Origin: Microcyclospora pomicola
Lineage: Eukaryota > Ascomycota > Dothideomycetes > Capnodiales
DNA: 64,000 nucleotides
Assembly (NCBI GenBank): GCA_002786065.1
Contig: NHNY01000011.1
Coordinates: 310,001 to 374,000 of the forward strand
Direction: 5' to 3'
A program made the position numbers and the translations under genes. This document shows, piece after piece, positions 9,668 through 21,373 of the stretch. The notes below the pieces were generated by a model. That model made no database searches, was not told the DNA's origin, and saw nothing but the letters and a program-made list of their open reading frames with translations. Every line of letters begins with the position of its first letter. The first letter of the stretch is position 1.

Positions 9668-10726
9668 ATGCCTGCCCTCCAAGCACTGCTCTTGGCGGCC
9701 TCCCTCAGCTGGCCGTCCGCCGTGGCGGCCGTGGGTGTGGCGTATTCTGTGCCTCCCAAATACCCGCTCAGCAACTTCAACTACACCTTATCCCACCACT
9801 CCATATCGACATTCATCCTCTCGACCACCTGGCCTCACCAACCCGGCACTGCAGTTCCCAATGTCGCGCACACGGAGGAAACCGAGACCTCTCTTGACCT
9901 GCCTACCTTACCTACCTACAATACTCCCGCCATCAAAGAAAGCCAGCTGAGCGAGAGCTTGTCCATTCCCCCGATCGCATTTTCCCCTGGTACCAAAGAC
10001 TCGCAAACGGACCTTGGAGTTGGCATGCCGTCGATGCCTCTGGAGTACACCACGGTTCCGCAGACGATCACGGCAGAGTCCACGTTCGTGCCAACTTCTA
10101 GCTTACCTGCGGCACCCGTGAAGGACTCAAGCAGCTTGCAAGGTCCTCAAATTACTTCACCTCCCACCGCCCAAAGCACAGTCGAAGTTGATGGCGTGAC
10201 CATTACTGCAGGCTCGCCAGGCGTCGACGTATCGGGCACGACTTACTCGCTTGTGCCATCCGGAACGGTGATCTACGTGAACGGCGCCAGCGTCGACTTG
10301 CCGCAGGATGCATGGGACATTGACGGCGTGACTGTAGCTGCTGGCTCCTCGGCCGTGCAGATTGATGGCGCAACCTACTCCCTCGCACCATCTGGCGATG
10401 CGATCTATGTGGATGGCGCGAGCTACAGCATTCCTGCCACCGCCCTGGCAGGCACATCCGATGACATCGGAGCAGCTGTGATGAGCGTCATCAACGGTGA
10501 GCGCGAGCCGGAGACGGTCGAAATCACCATCCCAGCGTCCGGTACTGCATCCGCATCGACGCTCGATCTTGTCGCCGTTGAGGCCACCACCACGAGCACT
10601 TCGTCGACAAGTACTCCCACCAACACGTCCGGCTCGTCTGGGGAGTCGTATGTTTCAAGCAGCTCAAGCGTACTCATCCCTGGTCTTGGGCTGTGTGTCG
10701 CCTTGGTTTTTCTTGCACTTGTTTAG
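9668..10726 (+). CDS. Secreted GPI-anchored protein with a duplicated 44-residue unit
   Basis: The ORF begins with ATG and encodes 352 residues without need of introns. Residues 1-21 form a signal peptide (LQALLLAASLSWPSAVAA). A Thr/Ser/Pro-rich region follows to about residue 170. Residues 172-257 are two tandem copies of a unit containing DGVT-AG-VQ/DV-G-TYSL-PSG--IYV-GAS. A Ser/Thr-rich stalk (EATTTSTSSTSTPTNTSGSS) precedes a hydrophobic C-terminus (VLIPGLGLCVALVFLALV), a probable GPI signal. Similar Tyr-Ser-Leu-x-Pro-Ser-Gly repeats occur in uncharacterised extracellular proteins of Pezizomycotina. Together this suggests a wall or plasma-membrane surface protein. No catalytic domain is visible. 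Confidence 0.82.
   Translation: MPALQALLLAASLSWPSAVAAVGVAYSVPPKYPLSNFNYTLSHHSISTFILSTTWPHQPGTAVPNVAHTEETETSLDLPTLPTYNTPAIKESQLSESLSIPPIAFSPGTKDSQTDLGVGMPSMPLEYTTVPQTITAESTFVPTSSLPAAPVKDSSSLQGPQITSPPTAQSTVEVDGVTITAGSPGVDVSGTTYSLVPSGTVIYVNGASVDLPQDAWDIDGVTVAAGSSAVQIDGATYSLAPSGDAIYVDGASYSIPATALAGTSDDIGAAVMSVINGEREPETVEITIPASGTASASTLDLVAVEATTTSTSSTSTPTNTSGSSGESYVSSSSSVLIPGLGLCVALVFLALV
10181..10438 (+). repeat. Two tandem 132-nt coding repeats
   Basis: Codons from 10181 and from 10313 encode homologous units 44 residues apart (VEVDGVTITAGS... and WDIDGVTVAAGS...). The conserved positions are glycine, tyrosine, proline and serine, which suggests a repeated beta-structured module rather than simple low complexity. 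Confidence 0.8.
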
Positions 10727-11054
10727 CACCACGCATCTTGCCGTCTTTCTTTAGCATTATGTTGCATGATCTCGTTTCTCACTTTTACGATAGATAATGC
10801 CAGCGTTTCATGTCCGATAACTTTCCTACTCCGGTTTTGGGTTTCTTCTTTATAGCATATCACAAGCATAGGCATGCGCATGAGCAACGCCAAGTACGAA
10901 GGACAATCGTAATCTATGATAATACTCGAGCCTGTCTCAGTCCCGTTCCACTGCGTCAACGTGCTCGTGCTTCTATTTCTGCCACTCTCCCTACGAACGT
11001 GCTGGAGGTCTGTCACACCAAGAAGTAAACGAGCGCGTCCGCGTCGTAGTGCTG
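10727..11054. other. Short convergent intergenic stretch
   Basis: This is the 3' side of the GPI protein and of the Nudix gene. Nothing recognisable is present beyond likely 3' UTRs. Confidence 0.45.
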
Positions 11055-11714
11055 TTAGCTCGCCACTCCTTGTTCATCTTCCATCTGCATCCGCAATTGT
11101 ATCGCCTCCCAGCCTCGAGCAATCACATCCTCCATCACGCTGCCCCGAAGCAATCCCTTCGCCTCCTCAATTGGGAGCAGATAGCTCTCATACAGCAGCT
11201 CCTCCTCATTCACTCCGGTATTTTCCTGCCGCACCGGCAAATAAGCCCCGCCCTGTCCATCCCCATCCAGCGCCATCCTCTGCCTCAACGTCATCTCCCT
11301 TGGAAACGCCGCCGGCACCTCTCCCCCCTCCCCCTCGCCCCTCGGCAGCGTCTCCGCCACATGCCAAAACAGCAAATACTGCACCGTCCCGCTCGCGCCC
11401 ACGGGCATCAGCTGCGTCCACAGCGGCTCGGTCACGAAGCCCGCGCGCTCCGGCCCCGTCTGGCGATGCCGCAGCGGCACCGGCAGCACGCGGTTCGCGT
11501 ACCCGGACTCCTCGAAGCCCTCGCGCTCGGCCGCCCGCGTGGAGGTCTCGTTCGCGTCCCGCCGCCCCTTGGGCAGGAACCAGGCGCCGTGCGCGCTGTG
11601 TCGGCAGACCACGACGCGCGCGCTCGCGAGGTGGAAGATGGCGGCGCCGGCGCCGATGGTCAGGTGCGAGCTGGGGAAGGAGGCGGTGATGGGGTGGGAG
11701 GGGGACGGGGTCAT
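11055..11714 (-). CDS. Nudix hydrolase
   Basis: A single exon of 219 residues starts with ATG at 11714. A complete Nudix box is present near residues 50-72: G at the first position, then E six later, then REGFEESGY, matching GX5EX7REUXEEXGU except that the first U position is glycine. The core is preceded by a beta-rich stretch (GAGAAIFHLASARVVVCRH) and the typical W-F-L-P-K-G entry. Nudix enzymes hydrolyse nucleoside diphosphates linked to another moiety; the substrate cannot be deduced here. An extra region (about residues 125-170, rich in Gly/Glu/Arg) lies between the box and the C-terminal helix. The protein has no signal peptide and is probably cytosolic. It resembles uncharacterised fungal Nudix proteins rather than Dcp2 or Npy1. 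Confidence 0.9.
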   Translation of the reverse strand: MTPSPSHPITASFPSSHLTIGAGAAIFHLASARVVVCRHSAHGAWFLPKGRRDANETSTRAAEREGFEESGYANRVLPVPLRHRQTGPERAGFVTEPLWTQLMPVGASGTVQYLLFWHVAETLPRGEGEGGEVPAAFPREMTLRQRMALDGDGQGGAYLPVRQENTGVNEEELLYESYLLPIEEAKGLLRGSVMEDVIARGWEAIQLRMQMEDEQGVAS

Positions 11715-12088
11715 GTTTTAACTGGGGGGTGGGTTATGCTTGGGCGGCGAGGAATTATCGAGAGTGTGGAGTTGCTGGGCTTTTTTCACGGACGATGTCG
11801 AAAGTGGTGGCCGTGACTCGACGACTCTTAAACTCGACTGCCTAGAAGCACCAGATTTCGTGCTAGGTCTGGTTTGGTACCCTGTTGGCCGTAGGGGGAA
11901 CCTGTCCTACCTACGTATCCGTATCTCTTTGACGATGACTCAGTCTCTAATGTACAATGTGAAGGACAATATTGAGCGTTTGATGTTAATTATTCTAGGC
12001 AGGCAGAGCTACCAAGGTGACTTGGAAACTTGAAAAGTTCAGCTTCACGCGTCACTATGATTAGCTTTATTCTGCTTCGGGAAGGTAT
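11715..12088. other. Intergenic stretch, divergent side of the Nudix gene
   Basis: No ORF of note. It should hold the promoter of the Nudix gene and distal promoter sequence of the PLP enzyme. Confidence 0.4.
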
Positions 12089-12120
12089 GACTCGAGTCGA
12101 GGTGGATCAAATATATAAAG
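12089..12120 (+). promoter_or_regulatory. Palindrome plus TATA box before the PLP enzyme
   Basis: A perfect 10-bp palindrome, GACTCGAGTC (12089-12098), is followed by TATATAAAG (12112-12120), about 130 nt upstream of the ATG at 12248. The TATA match is strong for a fungal promoter. The palindrome may be a binding site for a dimeric regulator (inference). Confidence 0.5.
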
Positions 12121-12247
12121 ATTGAAGAATCAAGATCTTCCAAAAATCAAATGCGCTGTTGTATGGGTACCTAAAAGTACTGATTGACCTTTGCACATCG
12201 TTGAAATCGCATAGTGGAGTAAGTTAACTTTGCCTATCCTAGGGAAG

Positions 12248-13627
12248 ATGGCTGCCCCAAGCAAAGAGCTGCCAGCGGCAGACTGTGATGTCGACGAGGG
12301 GCAAGCGACGATCACGGGAGACGTCACCAAGCTTGCGATGTTCATGGAGCCGTTGACAGCAGTACAGACCCTAGAGCGAACGCTTCTGTACGCGCAAGAC
12401 CCCCAAGCATATCTCCGATCCACTTTAGGCGATTCCGTCTTTGAGAGCAAGGAATCCCTACTGTCATTGCCGGACGAAGTCAACCTGGACTGCTATGGAG
12501 CAGGCACGCACAAACAACATTTTGAATCACATATCGCCCAGCTGCTCAATAAGGAGCATGGTCTTTTCTTTCTAACGGGCGTGCAAGCTCAACTGATCGC
12601 TTTGAAGATTCACTGCGAGCGTCTTGGTCGGCAGAAAGTAGCGTGGCACGTCTCTTGTCATCTCGAGTCCGCGGAAGAGAAAGCATATTGCCATCTATAC
12701 GGCTTGGAACGGATATTGCTGGGTGATGATCCGGAAGCTCTTCCCACAGTCGGCGAGATACAGTCAGTCCTTGCTCTGCCAGAGCATGAACGACCGGCGG
12801 CAATCCTACTGGAGATCCCGAACCGTGTTCTAGGCTGCAAGACATACTCGTTCTCGGAACTTCAACAGATATCGGCGGTCTGCAAGGAAGCGAAGGTAGC
12901 ACTCCACTGTGATGGCGCTCGGCTGTGGGAGATTGAGCCATTCTACCAAGTCACAGCGGGAGCATCTTTCGCTGAGCTGGGTAGTGTGTTCGATACGGTC
13001 TACGTCTCATTCTACAAAGCACTACGCGGTATCACAGGGGCGATGCTAGCGTGCAATGATGCATCGTTCCATGCAGAAGCGAAGATGTGGCAAAGGCGTG
13101 TTGGTGGAAACGCATTCACGCTCGGCTACGAGGTGATCGATTGCGAACGTGGGTTCAACGAGATGATTGGCACCTTTGCCCGCAAGCGCGAAAAGATGAT
13201 CAGGATCGTCGACTCGATCCTGACAAAGACTTCAAATTTCAAGACGCCAGACGGGACAGCGATCATCAGCTTCCTTGCTGGAAAGGCGACCTGCAATCAA
13301 GTAGTGACTCGCTTCCAGGGATTCACTGAGACTGAGCTCGTCGCTGCAAGAGATCGAGTTGAGCAAAAGCTCAAAATCAGAGTCTTCGAAAGATTGAGAG
13401 GAAAGATGACTTTGGACGAGGTACTTGAGGACGGCCGCCGTAAGATTTGGAAGGCGGTGTCGAATGATCACACCGCGGACCAAGAGCCAGAGATGCGGGA
13501 ACAGCAAGCTCGAACGCATTTTACAGAATGGATGATTATGAGTGTCACGGAGAAAGTCGCAGACGCAGTATTCACGAACGGATATGTAGCGTTATGCAAG
13601 GAGCTCTTGGGTAACAGGGCTGGTTGA
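12248..13627 (+). CDS. Threonine-aldolase-like PLP enzyme (beta-eliminating lyase family)
   Basis: The ATG at 12248 gives 459 residues; the frame is open a little further 5' but only through a non-ATG codon. The chain shows the fold-type I PLP pattern of the Beta_elim_lyase/threonine aldolase family: His138 (CHLESAEE) in the cofactor-stacking position, the HCDGARLWE motif (His220, Asp222, Arg225) and the Schiff-base lysine Lys257 in YVSFYKALRG. Canonical aldolases have SKGLGAP at the lysine; the SFYK variant marks a divergent subgroup. An N-terminal extension of about 65 residues and a C-terminal part of about 60 exceed the usual length of 340-390. The likely reaction is cleavage of L-threonine or a related beta-hydroxy amino acid to glycine and an aldehyde, but the substrate is unproven. 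No targeting signal is evident. Confidence 0.85.
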   Translation: MAAPSKELPAADCDVDEGQATITGDVTKLAMFMEPLTAVQTLERTLLYAQDPQAYLRSTLGDSVFESKESLLSLPDEVNLDCYGAGTHKQHFESHIAQLLNKEHGLFFLTGVQAQLIALKIHCERLGRQKVAWHVSCHLESAEEKAYCHLYGLERILLGDDPEALPTVGEIQSVLALPEHERPAAILLEIPNRVLGCKTYSFSELQQISAVCKEAKVALHCDGARLWEIEPFYQVTAGASFAELGSVFDTVYVSFYKALRGITGAMLACNDASFHAEAKMWQRRVGGNAFTLGYEVIDCERGFNEMIGTFARKREKMIRIVDSILTKTSNFKTPDGTAIISFLAGKATCNQVVTRFQGFTETELVAARDRVEQKLKIRVFERLRGKMTLDEVLEDGRRKIWKAVSNDHTADQEPEMREQQARTHFTEWMIMSVTEKVADAVFTNGYVALCKELLGNRAG

Positions 13628-13820
13628 TGGAGGACGTCGAGTTGGGATGATACCTAGGTATAGACACTAAAGCCTTAGGCACGAAATCACGCTAGCGGCG
13701 CATAGAGAAGTACCTACTTCTATGTCCTTTATATTTACCTACCTTACTAAATAAATGTTCACCGTTTTGACGTACCCGCCGACCTGATCTTTTCGCGCAT
13801 CGTGCCTTCCTCGCTCGCTT

Positions 13821-16343
13821 ATGTTATCATCTGTCCACACGCCAACATGCCTTCGCTGTCAAGTGCGCCAGGTGATAAAAGGATTGGCATTGCGTCGCTC
13901 CTCCGGAACTCGAACCCGAAGCCAACGCTTCTCTACGAGCCCATCTTCCTTCGCCGATGCGGTCACCACGCAGCCCCCTCTGGATGAAGATGCAGCGCCT
14001 GCGCAAAGATGGAAATACCACCCAGAGGATGGTCAGATAATTGGAAAGCCTGGTCGTAGGCAGCGCCAGCAATACAGATCACTACCTCTTCAATCCTTGG
14101 GACAACCAGCGAATGTGGTTTTGATGCAAGATGTGATCGAAGAACGGGCATCACCGGCCAACCGAAATGATCCCCTCATCAGCATCGATGTAGATGAAGG
14201 AGGGAAAGGAGGAGACCATCTAAGCGCACAGGAGATTGAGGCGATCATCAAAGGAGACCATTTGACTCCGGACCAAGAGACTGTCAATGCGTCAATCGAG
14301 GCCATGCGTCCTTCTAGCACCTTCGTTGACCAGACAGATTACGAAGCGCTCGTTCGTGAGATGATCAAGAGTTACAACACCCGCCAGCTTGCTTCGTATT
14401 TGATCCAGACTGCTAATATAGAAGCCCGCCATACTTCCAAGAGGGACGGTAGCAAATTTGATGCCCCATGGACACCTGGCACCACTCCACTTCATCAACG
14501 TCCAGGGGCGATCAAGATCAAGAAGGAGGCCTCTGGTAATAGCAAGCAGCGTATGGTGGAGCAAATCCTGCGCATGGCATGGAGGGTGAGAGTTCCCTCC
14601 GAGTCCCAGGAAGTCGGTGAGCTCGAGATGTATTTCGGCAACGCGACTTGGCAGATGGACAGGCTGTTCAGGTCGCAATCGGACAATGGCACGATCATGT
14701 ACCAGAAGTATCTTGGTTCTCAGCTTTTAGTGCGTGCGATCAAAGTGGTCCCGTATTGGCCGAATAACGTCGTTCGCATCACAGGACGACGCGTTGATGC
14801 GGAAGAAGCGGCCAAAAAACTTCGCTCGCGGCTATCGAACAACGCGTTGCTTGAAGTGAACTTGGCGCCCTTCGCCCGCTCGTTCGAATTCGTACCATGG
14901 CAGTCGACAGTGCAAGTGCCAATGCGAGAATCAGACATGAGAACCGTCGCTAAGCTAACCGGTACCACTATCATCCAATCAGACATGATGCTGAGGATTT
15001 ACAGCGAGAACAGGAGTTCAAGATACAATGCGAGACGTCTGGCCATCTCGTTACTGGATCTGCCGTCCCCCAGCATCACACGCGTGCTTGATGGAGATAC
15101 ACCAGGCCTGGAGAAGCCGGTAAAAGGACTACTCAAAGAAGTTTGCAGGAATGCTCATATGATGGAGTATCCTGCTGCGGGCGTCCATCAACGCCTGCGT
15201 GAGTCCGCCCTGTATCGTCTGCAAACGCCCGTGCTGGCGAGCCGTAAAGATGCGTTACAGTCGAGCAGTCTGCTTCACGAGCAGTCACGATGGAAAGGGC
15301 TTGCTCGGTGGCTCAAAGACGACTACGACCAAGGTTCGAAAGACGAGCCGTTGGCTGATAACTCTCACTGGAAGCTTGGATCCCGACATCTTACAGCAAA
15401 CTATTGTAACTTACTACAGTTAAGTGTAGCTCGTCACGGGAGAGGACGCCGTGCCAGTAATCGGCCTATTCAACATCATCAGCCTCCCGGATTGATGCAG
15501 CTTCTGAGCTGTTTTGAGACGTACGCTAAGAAGACCAGCAACTTGACGGTGCGCCTCATGCCGGAGGCTACTGGACGTAAGTCGTTGTCAACCTTGCCCC
15601 GTGTGTTCTTCACGATGGCCTTCAATCCGGGTGTTCTCAATCCTGTTCCAGTGCCACAATACCCAGCCGCAGCTGTTAGCGTGCGAGAGAATATTGTACC
15701 GCTTCCAGCCTTTGCGGTGGATACCGTATTCACGTCTGCCCAAACCATCACGTCTAAGACGTATTTCGAGGATTGGCGATTCAAGGATTATGTGAAGCAC
15801 ATTCAGAATTCCATTTCAGATGGACAAGGGTTCTTGTCTGGACAGCCGTGGCTCACGATACCAATGCCAGCCACGTATGCCGTGCCCAGCTCAACCGTTT
15901 CCAGGAGGTTCAAAGGCGATGTCGTAGACGTGGGTTACGTCCTTGAGCATTTCGAGCAAGTCCAGCGGATGCGCTTCGTGCCCAAGCCTGCTGATCAGCT
16001 CGATGAACGGATCTCGTCTGAGGCACGTGCCATGCTGGCAGCATGGCCCAAAAGTGCGGTGCTAGAGGTGTTGATGGTAGACGCAGGTAGCTTTGGTGGA
16101 AGAAGGACAGAGGTCCGCTTGGTGCAGCCCAACCGATTGCCGTTCAAGGAGTCCTTGCAGGACTTCCAGCAGAAGCTCACTGAGGATACAACGAGTGAGG
16201 GCGACCTACTAGACTTCATCGAGGGGGCATTTATGGTGCCGCAGCTCTTGACTATGGCTACGAACGGTACATTATATGAAGATGGCAAGATCATCGAGAC
16301 GGTCGATGATGCATCCCAAGTCTTGGACCAGACGGCAGAGTGA
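13821..16343 (+). CDS. SLS1: SLS1-like mitochondrial inner-membrane regulator
   Basis: The single ORF of 840 residues begins with ATG at 13821. The N-terminus is an arginine-rich, acid-poor mitochondrial presequence ending in QRFSTSPS, a typical processing region. The body corresponds to the fungal Sls1 family (mitochondrial inner-membrane-bound regulator): an N-terminal conserved block with DYEALVREMIKSYNTRQLASYL near residue 175, KH-like segments around residues 290-420 (RAIKVVPYWPNNVVRITGRR, VPMRESDMRTVAKLTGT), and a beta-rich C-terminal region. In yeast, Sls1 couples mitochondrial transcription to translation. A short stretch near residue 525 (TANYCNLLQLSVARHGRG) looks less typical and could hide a small intron, but no splice is needed. 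It is co-directional with the PLP enzyme 190 nt upstream. Confidence 0.85.
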   Translation: MLSSVHTPTCLRCQVRQVIKGLALRRSSGTRTRSQRFSTSPSSFADAVTTQPPLDEDAAPAQRWKYHPEDGQIIGKPGRRQRQQYRSLPLQSLGQPANVVLMQDVIEERASPANRNDPLISIDVDEGGKGGDHLSAQEIEAIIKGDHLTPDQETVNASIEAMRPSSTFVDQTDYEALVREMIKSYNTRQLASYLIQTANIEARHTSKRDGSKFDAPWTPGTTPLHQRPGAIKIKKEASGNSKQRMVEQILRMAWRVRVPSESQEVGELEMYFGNATWQMDRLFRSQSDNGTIMYQKYLGSQLLVRAIKVVPYWPNNVVRITGRRVDAEEAAKKLRSRLSNNALLEVNLAPFARSFEFVPWQSTVQVPMRESDMRTVAKLTGTTIIQSDMMLRIYSENRSSRYNARRLAISLLDLPSPSITRVLDGDTPGLEKPVKGLLKEVCRNAHMMEYPAAGVHQRLRESALYRLQTPVLASRKDALQSSSLLHEQSRWKGLARWLKDDYDQGSKDEPLADNSHWKLGSRHLTANYCNLLQLSVARHGRGRRASNRPIQHHQPPGLMQLLSCFETYAKKTSNLTVRLMPEATGRKSLSTLPRVFFTMAFNPGVLNPVPVPQYPAAAVSVRENIVPLPAFAVDTVFTSAQTITSKTYFEDWRFKDYVKHIQNSISDGQGFLSGQPWLTIPMPATYAVPSSTVSRRFKGDVVDVGYVLEHFEQVQRMRFVPKPADQLDERISSEARAMLAAWPKSAVLEVLMVDAGSFGGRRTEVRLVQPNRLPFKESLQDFQQKLTEDTTSEGDLLDFIEGAFMVPQLLTMATNGTLYEDGKIIETVDDASQVLDQTAE

Positions 16344-17154
16344 AGGAGACTTTGTACTCAAGAGAAGCGTGACACGCGGATAGCTTACGAAAGTGTATAG
16401 CCAACGAGTGCTCCAGTATTTGTACAACGGTGTCGTTCTCAAGTGGCTCCCTCTTCAGCACAAGGCCACCTAGGGTGTTACCTAGGTACTCAAGTAGGCA
16501 TCTTCGGTCCCAAGAGTTGTGTGGAATAGGATCTACCAACATCTGTTCGATGTCTGACCATGGATCTCATGCTAAGCAGCACTGACATCGAGGAGTCAGT
16601 GGCCTCACATTGCAACAAGAACGCCGAGAGGATACTCGCAAAGAGGGAGTCATTTCGACCGGCCATCACTATACATGGGTGCATACATCACGATCAGCTC
16701 TGCGTGAGTCGGTTGAGAGCGGCTATCGGCAGTAGATGACTGCTTCATCGAGCACAATTCTAGACACCGCAGGTGGCGAATGGAGGCCGAGACCTCACTC
16801 CATATCAGCCTGGGGAATGTGACTATAGCTGGGAACAGGGTCTCTCCAGAATTCCATGTGCGTAGCAGAATTGGGTCTCACTGGCAATCACACGAGTGAT
16901 ATGAAATGCTCCCTCATCAACGTTAGAACCAAGTCAATCCAACAGTTCACTTGAGAGATAGTTAGGCTGCGAGCGCTTCTTGCGATCGTCATATGTCAAC
17001 AAACTCCTCACTGCTATCACTGCCTTTCCCATTCCTGCCCGAGCAAAAAAAAGATTTTTCCTCGTCGTCACAGTCATCGGCCAGCGTTGCCCCACCAAGA
17101 CGTGGTCCGTGCATATCCACCAAAGTTCAAAACTGAATTCCTCCCTCACCCACA
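16344..17154. other. Intergenic stretch upstream of TEF1
   Basis: About 0.8 kb without a credible ORF. It holds the SLS1 3' UTR and distal TEF1 promoter. Confidence 0.45.
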
Positions 17155-17322
17155 ACCCTCCCTCTTTTTCCCTTCGTCGCTACACCAACAGACGAGCACT
17201 GTTACCTAGGTGGGTCTTCATCATCATCTCGATAGCATCCTCGACCTTCTCACTGACCGTACCGTGTAGCACATCAAACTTTCAAGAAACCTCACCACAA
17301 GAACCTTCACACAACCGCAATC
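17155..17322 (+). promoter_or_regulatory. Pyrimidine-rich core promoter/leader of TEF1
   Basis: Long C/T tracts (CCCTCCCTCTTTTTCCCTTC near 17155-17180) precede the ATG at 17323, typical of strongly expressed fungal genes. There is no obvious TATA box. The leader ends in an A/C-rich start context (CGCAATCATGG). Confidence 0.55.
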
Positions 17323-19315
<1,993 letters not shown>

Positions 19316-21373
19316 AGCACTATGGAGTGAGCTGGCTGATATCCAGAGTTGGGTGGTTGTGTTCCTTTCACCCATACTCTATCACCTTGTTTTAATCCAT
19401 TGAGCGACTTCTTCCGACACAACTGCATGGCAGAAGCCTTGGTCTGTTGGGCTTCATGTCATGTGCTTTACTCTAACACTACCCCACGCCTCAAACCAAC
19501 GACCAAAAGTTCTTTTCCTTTGTTCACCCACGGCATGAAATCACGAAGCGGATGATGATGGCGGGTTACGATGGGATTGCATCAAGCAATGGCCCGGGTC
19601 TGACTGGCCTGCCTGTAGCTTAGATTTCAGCAGACTCCTAGCCTGACCAAAAGAGAAACATTAACTGGGAAACTGGTGTCTCCTATGTGATCGTGCCTCG
19701 TGTTGAATGTTCGTGATAGTATTCTTATTGACGATCGCATGTTGCTGTATCTTTGATCTTCTGGAAATGATTACCGCCATCGTCGTACTACACCTACAAG
19801 CAAGCTCATCTACTAATGATGGCTGCAATTGAATGCACCTGACATGCGTGTGTTGCGCCCGAGCATCTCTACCTCAAGCGCTGACGATGCGTGAAACATC
19901 GCTTCTGAGGCCTTTCAGACCAAGACAGCGAATCGGCGGACGATGATTGACTCCTGATCACAGACAGTGATGCCAAAGAAGGGCATATCTCCGCTCCGAG
20001 GGACATCTCATCACCTAGAGAGAAATGTATTGTTCTAGAAGAACATCCCGTCCAGGTCAAATAGGATTCTGCTTGACCGTTGCGACTACGGTAGAGGTAT
20101 GTAGCGCCAAGGCAGGATTCTGGGCCTGATCGGCATAGCGGCGACGCCAGAAATACCTATTTACGAGGGCGGCGCGCGCTCGTGCATCATCACGAAAAGC
20201 AAGCATAATAAAATGCGCTATGGATCGTCGGCGACCACGCCGTTTGAGGGACGGTCACCGACGACAAGCTCTTACATAGCATCTGAAATCATGACCAAGC
20301 CATGCATGTCCTTCTGGCGATGTTGTAGGGAGTGTGCTGATCCAAGGGAGAAATGACTGGAGTTTCGCAATTCCTTCTATTTTTGCCCCGGCATTGCCAC
20401 CGTGGAGTTGTGTTGTTACGTTGGAATATGCCCGTGCCTCTTTACTATATGTTGCATGAGGCAGTCTTGGGCGCAATACAGCACACTCGAACCTGTGAAG
20501 AATTGGTTGTTGTGCTCCCGCCAAAGCCTACCCCATTTCTCGGCTCAAGACCCAGGAACGGCGGAGCCATGATTGCTGTTGGAAAAGGCGCCTGGCATTA
20601 CTGCTTTTGCTCACGTTGGCGCGCCCACGCCACGAGGATGCCGGCTCAGCCACGCCGCTGCTATTTTCTGCTTCGGAAGCTGACCCAACACCACACTTGC
20701 AATTTCAATCTCTGTGCCGCGACGACATCTGGAACAGTACAGTATGTTGCCTTCACGATATCCTACCGTACAGCATCACCTAGCCGTGTCATGTCGCATT
20801 GGCCACTGCAGGAAATGGCAGCGCTCGGCTGACCCGATGCTGACGCTCTGGAATGACGCCTTAACTGCCAACGCCGATTTCCATAATGGGCCGCCCCCTA
20901 CTAGATCTGCTCGACCAGCGAGCCGAGCTTCAACGTTGAAGCGACACTGCCGATCGTCTTCCAAAACGGCCAACTGTATACAGTACACTTGTTCTAGTTC
21001 TGTCTGGGCCAAGCAGCATTACGGCATGCGGACCGGAGTTCACCTTCGGGCCTTGGTACGCCGTAGAATTGCGTACAACCCGTGCTGGCCAGCCCAGAAT
21101 TAGACGCATGCGCACCGCGGGCTACTACATCGCTCACCTGCTCTGCTCTAGGCGGTGGTCATGTTGGTTTGGCTAGTGCTGCTGCTGTGCGGCGAAACGG
21201 GCATTGCTGTTCCTCATCCCCATACCGCCACCATGCCACCGGAGCGACATATGCGTGCGATGGACTCCGGGACATACTATACCTAGCCATCTTCCTCCAC
21301 ACAATCCTGAACTCTCGGCGTGCTGCACGGCTTGGTTTGCGTGAAACTCACGTTGCTCGAGTTGATATCAGAC
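19316..21373. other. Gene-free interval of about 2 kb
   Basis: The TEF1 3' UTR is at the left. The remaining ORFs (for instance at 20353-20832 and 20714-21103, plus strand) have random-looking composition and no family features. No RNA gene was recognised. Confidence 0.45.

Noticed and set aside
20353-21103. Plus-strand frames downstream of TEF1
   Set aside because: The composition looks random and there are no domains or splice logic.
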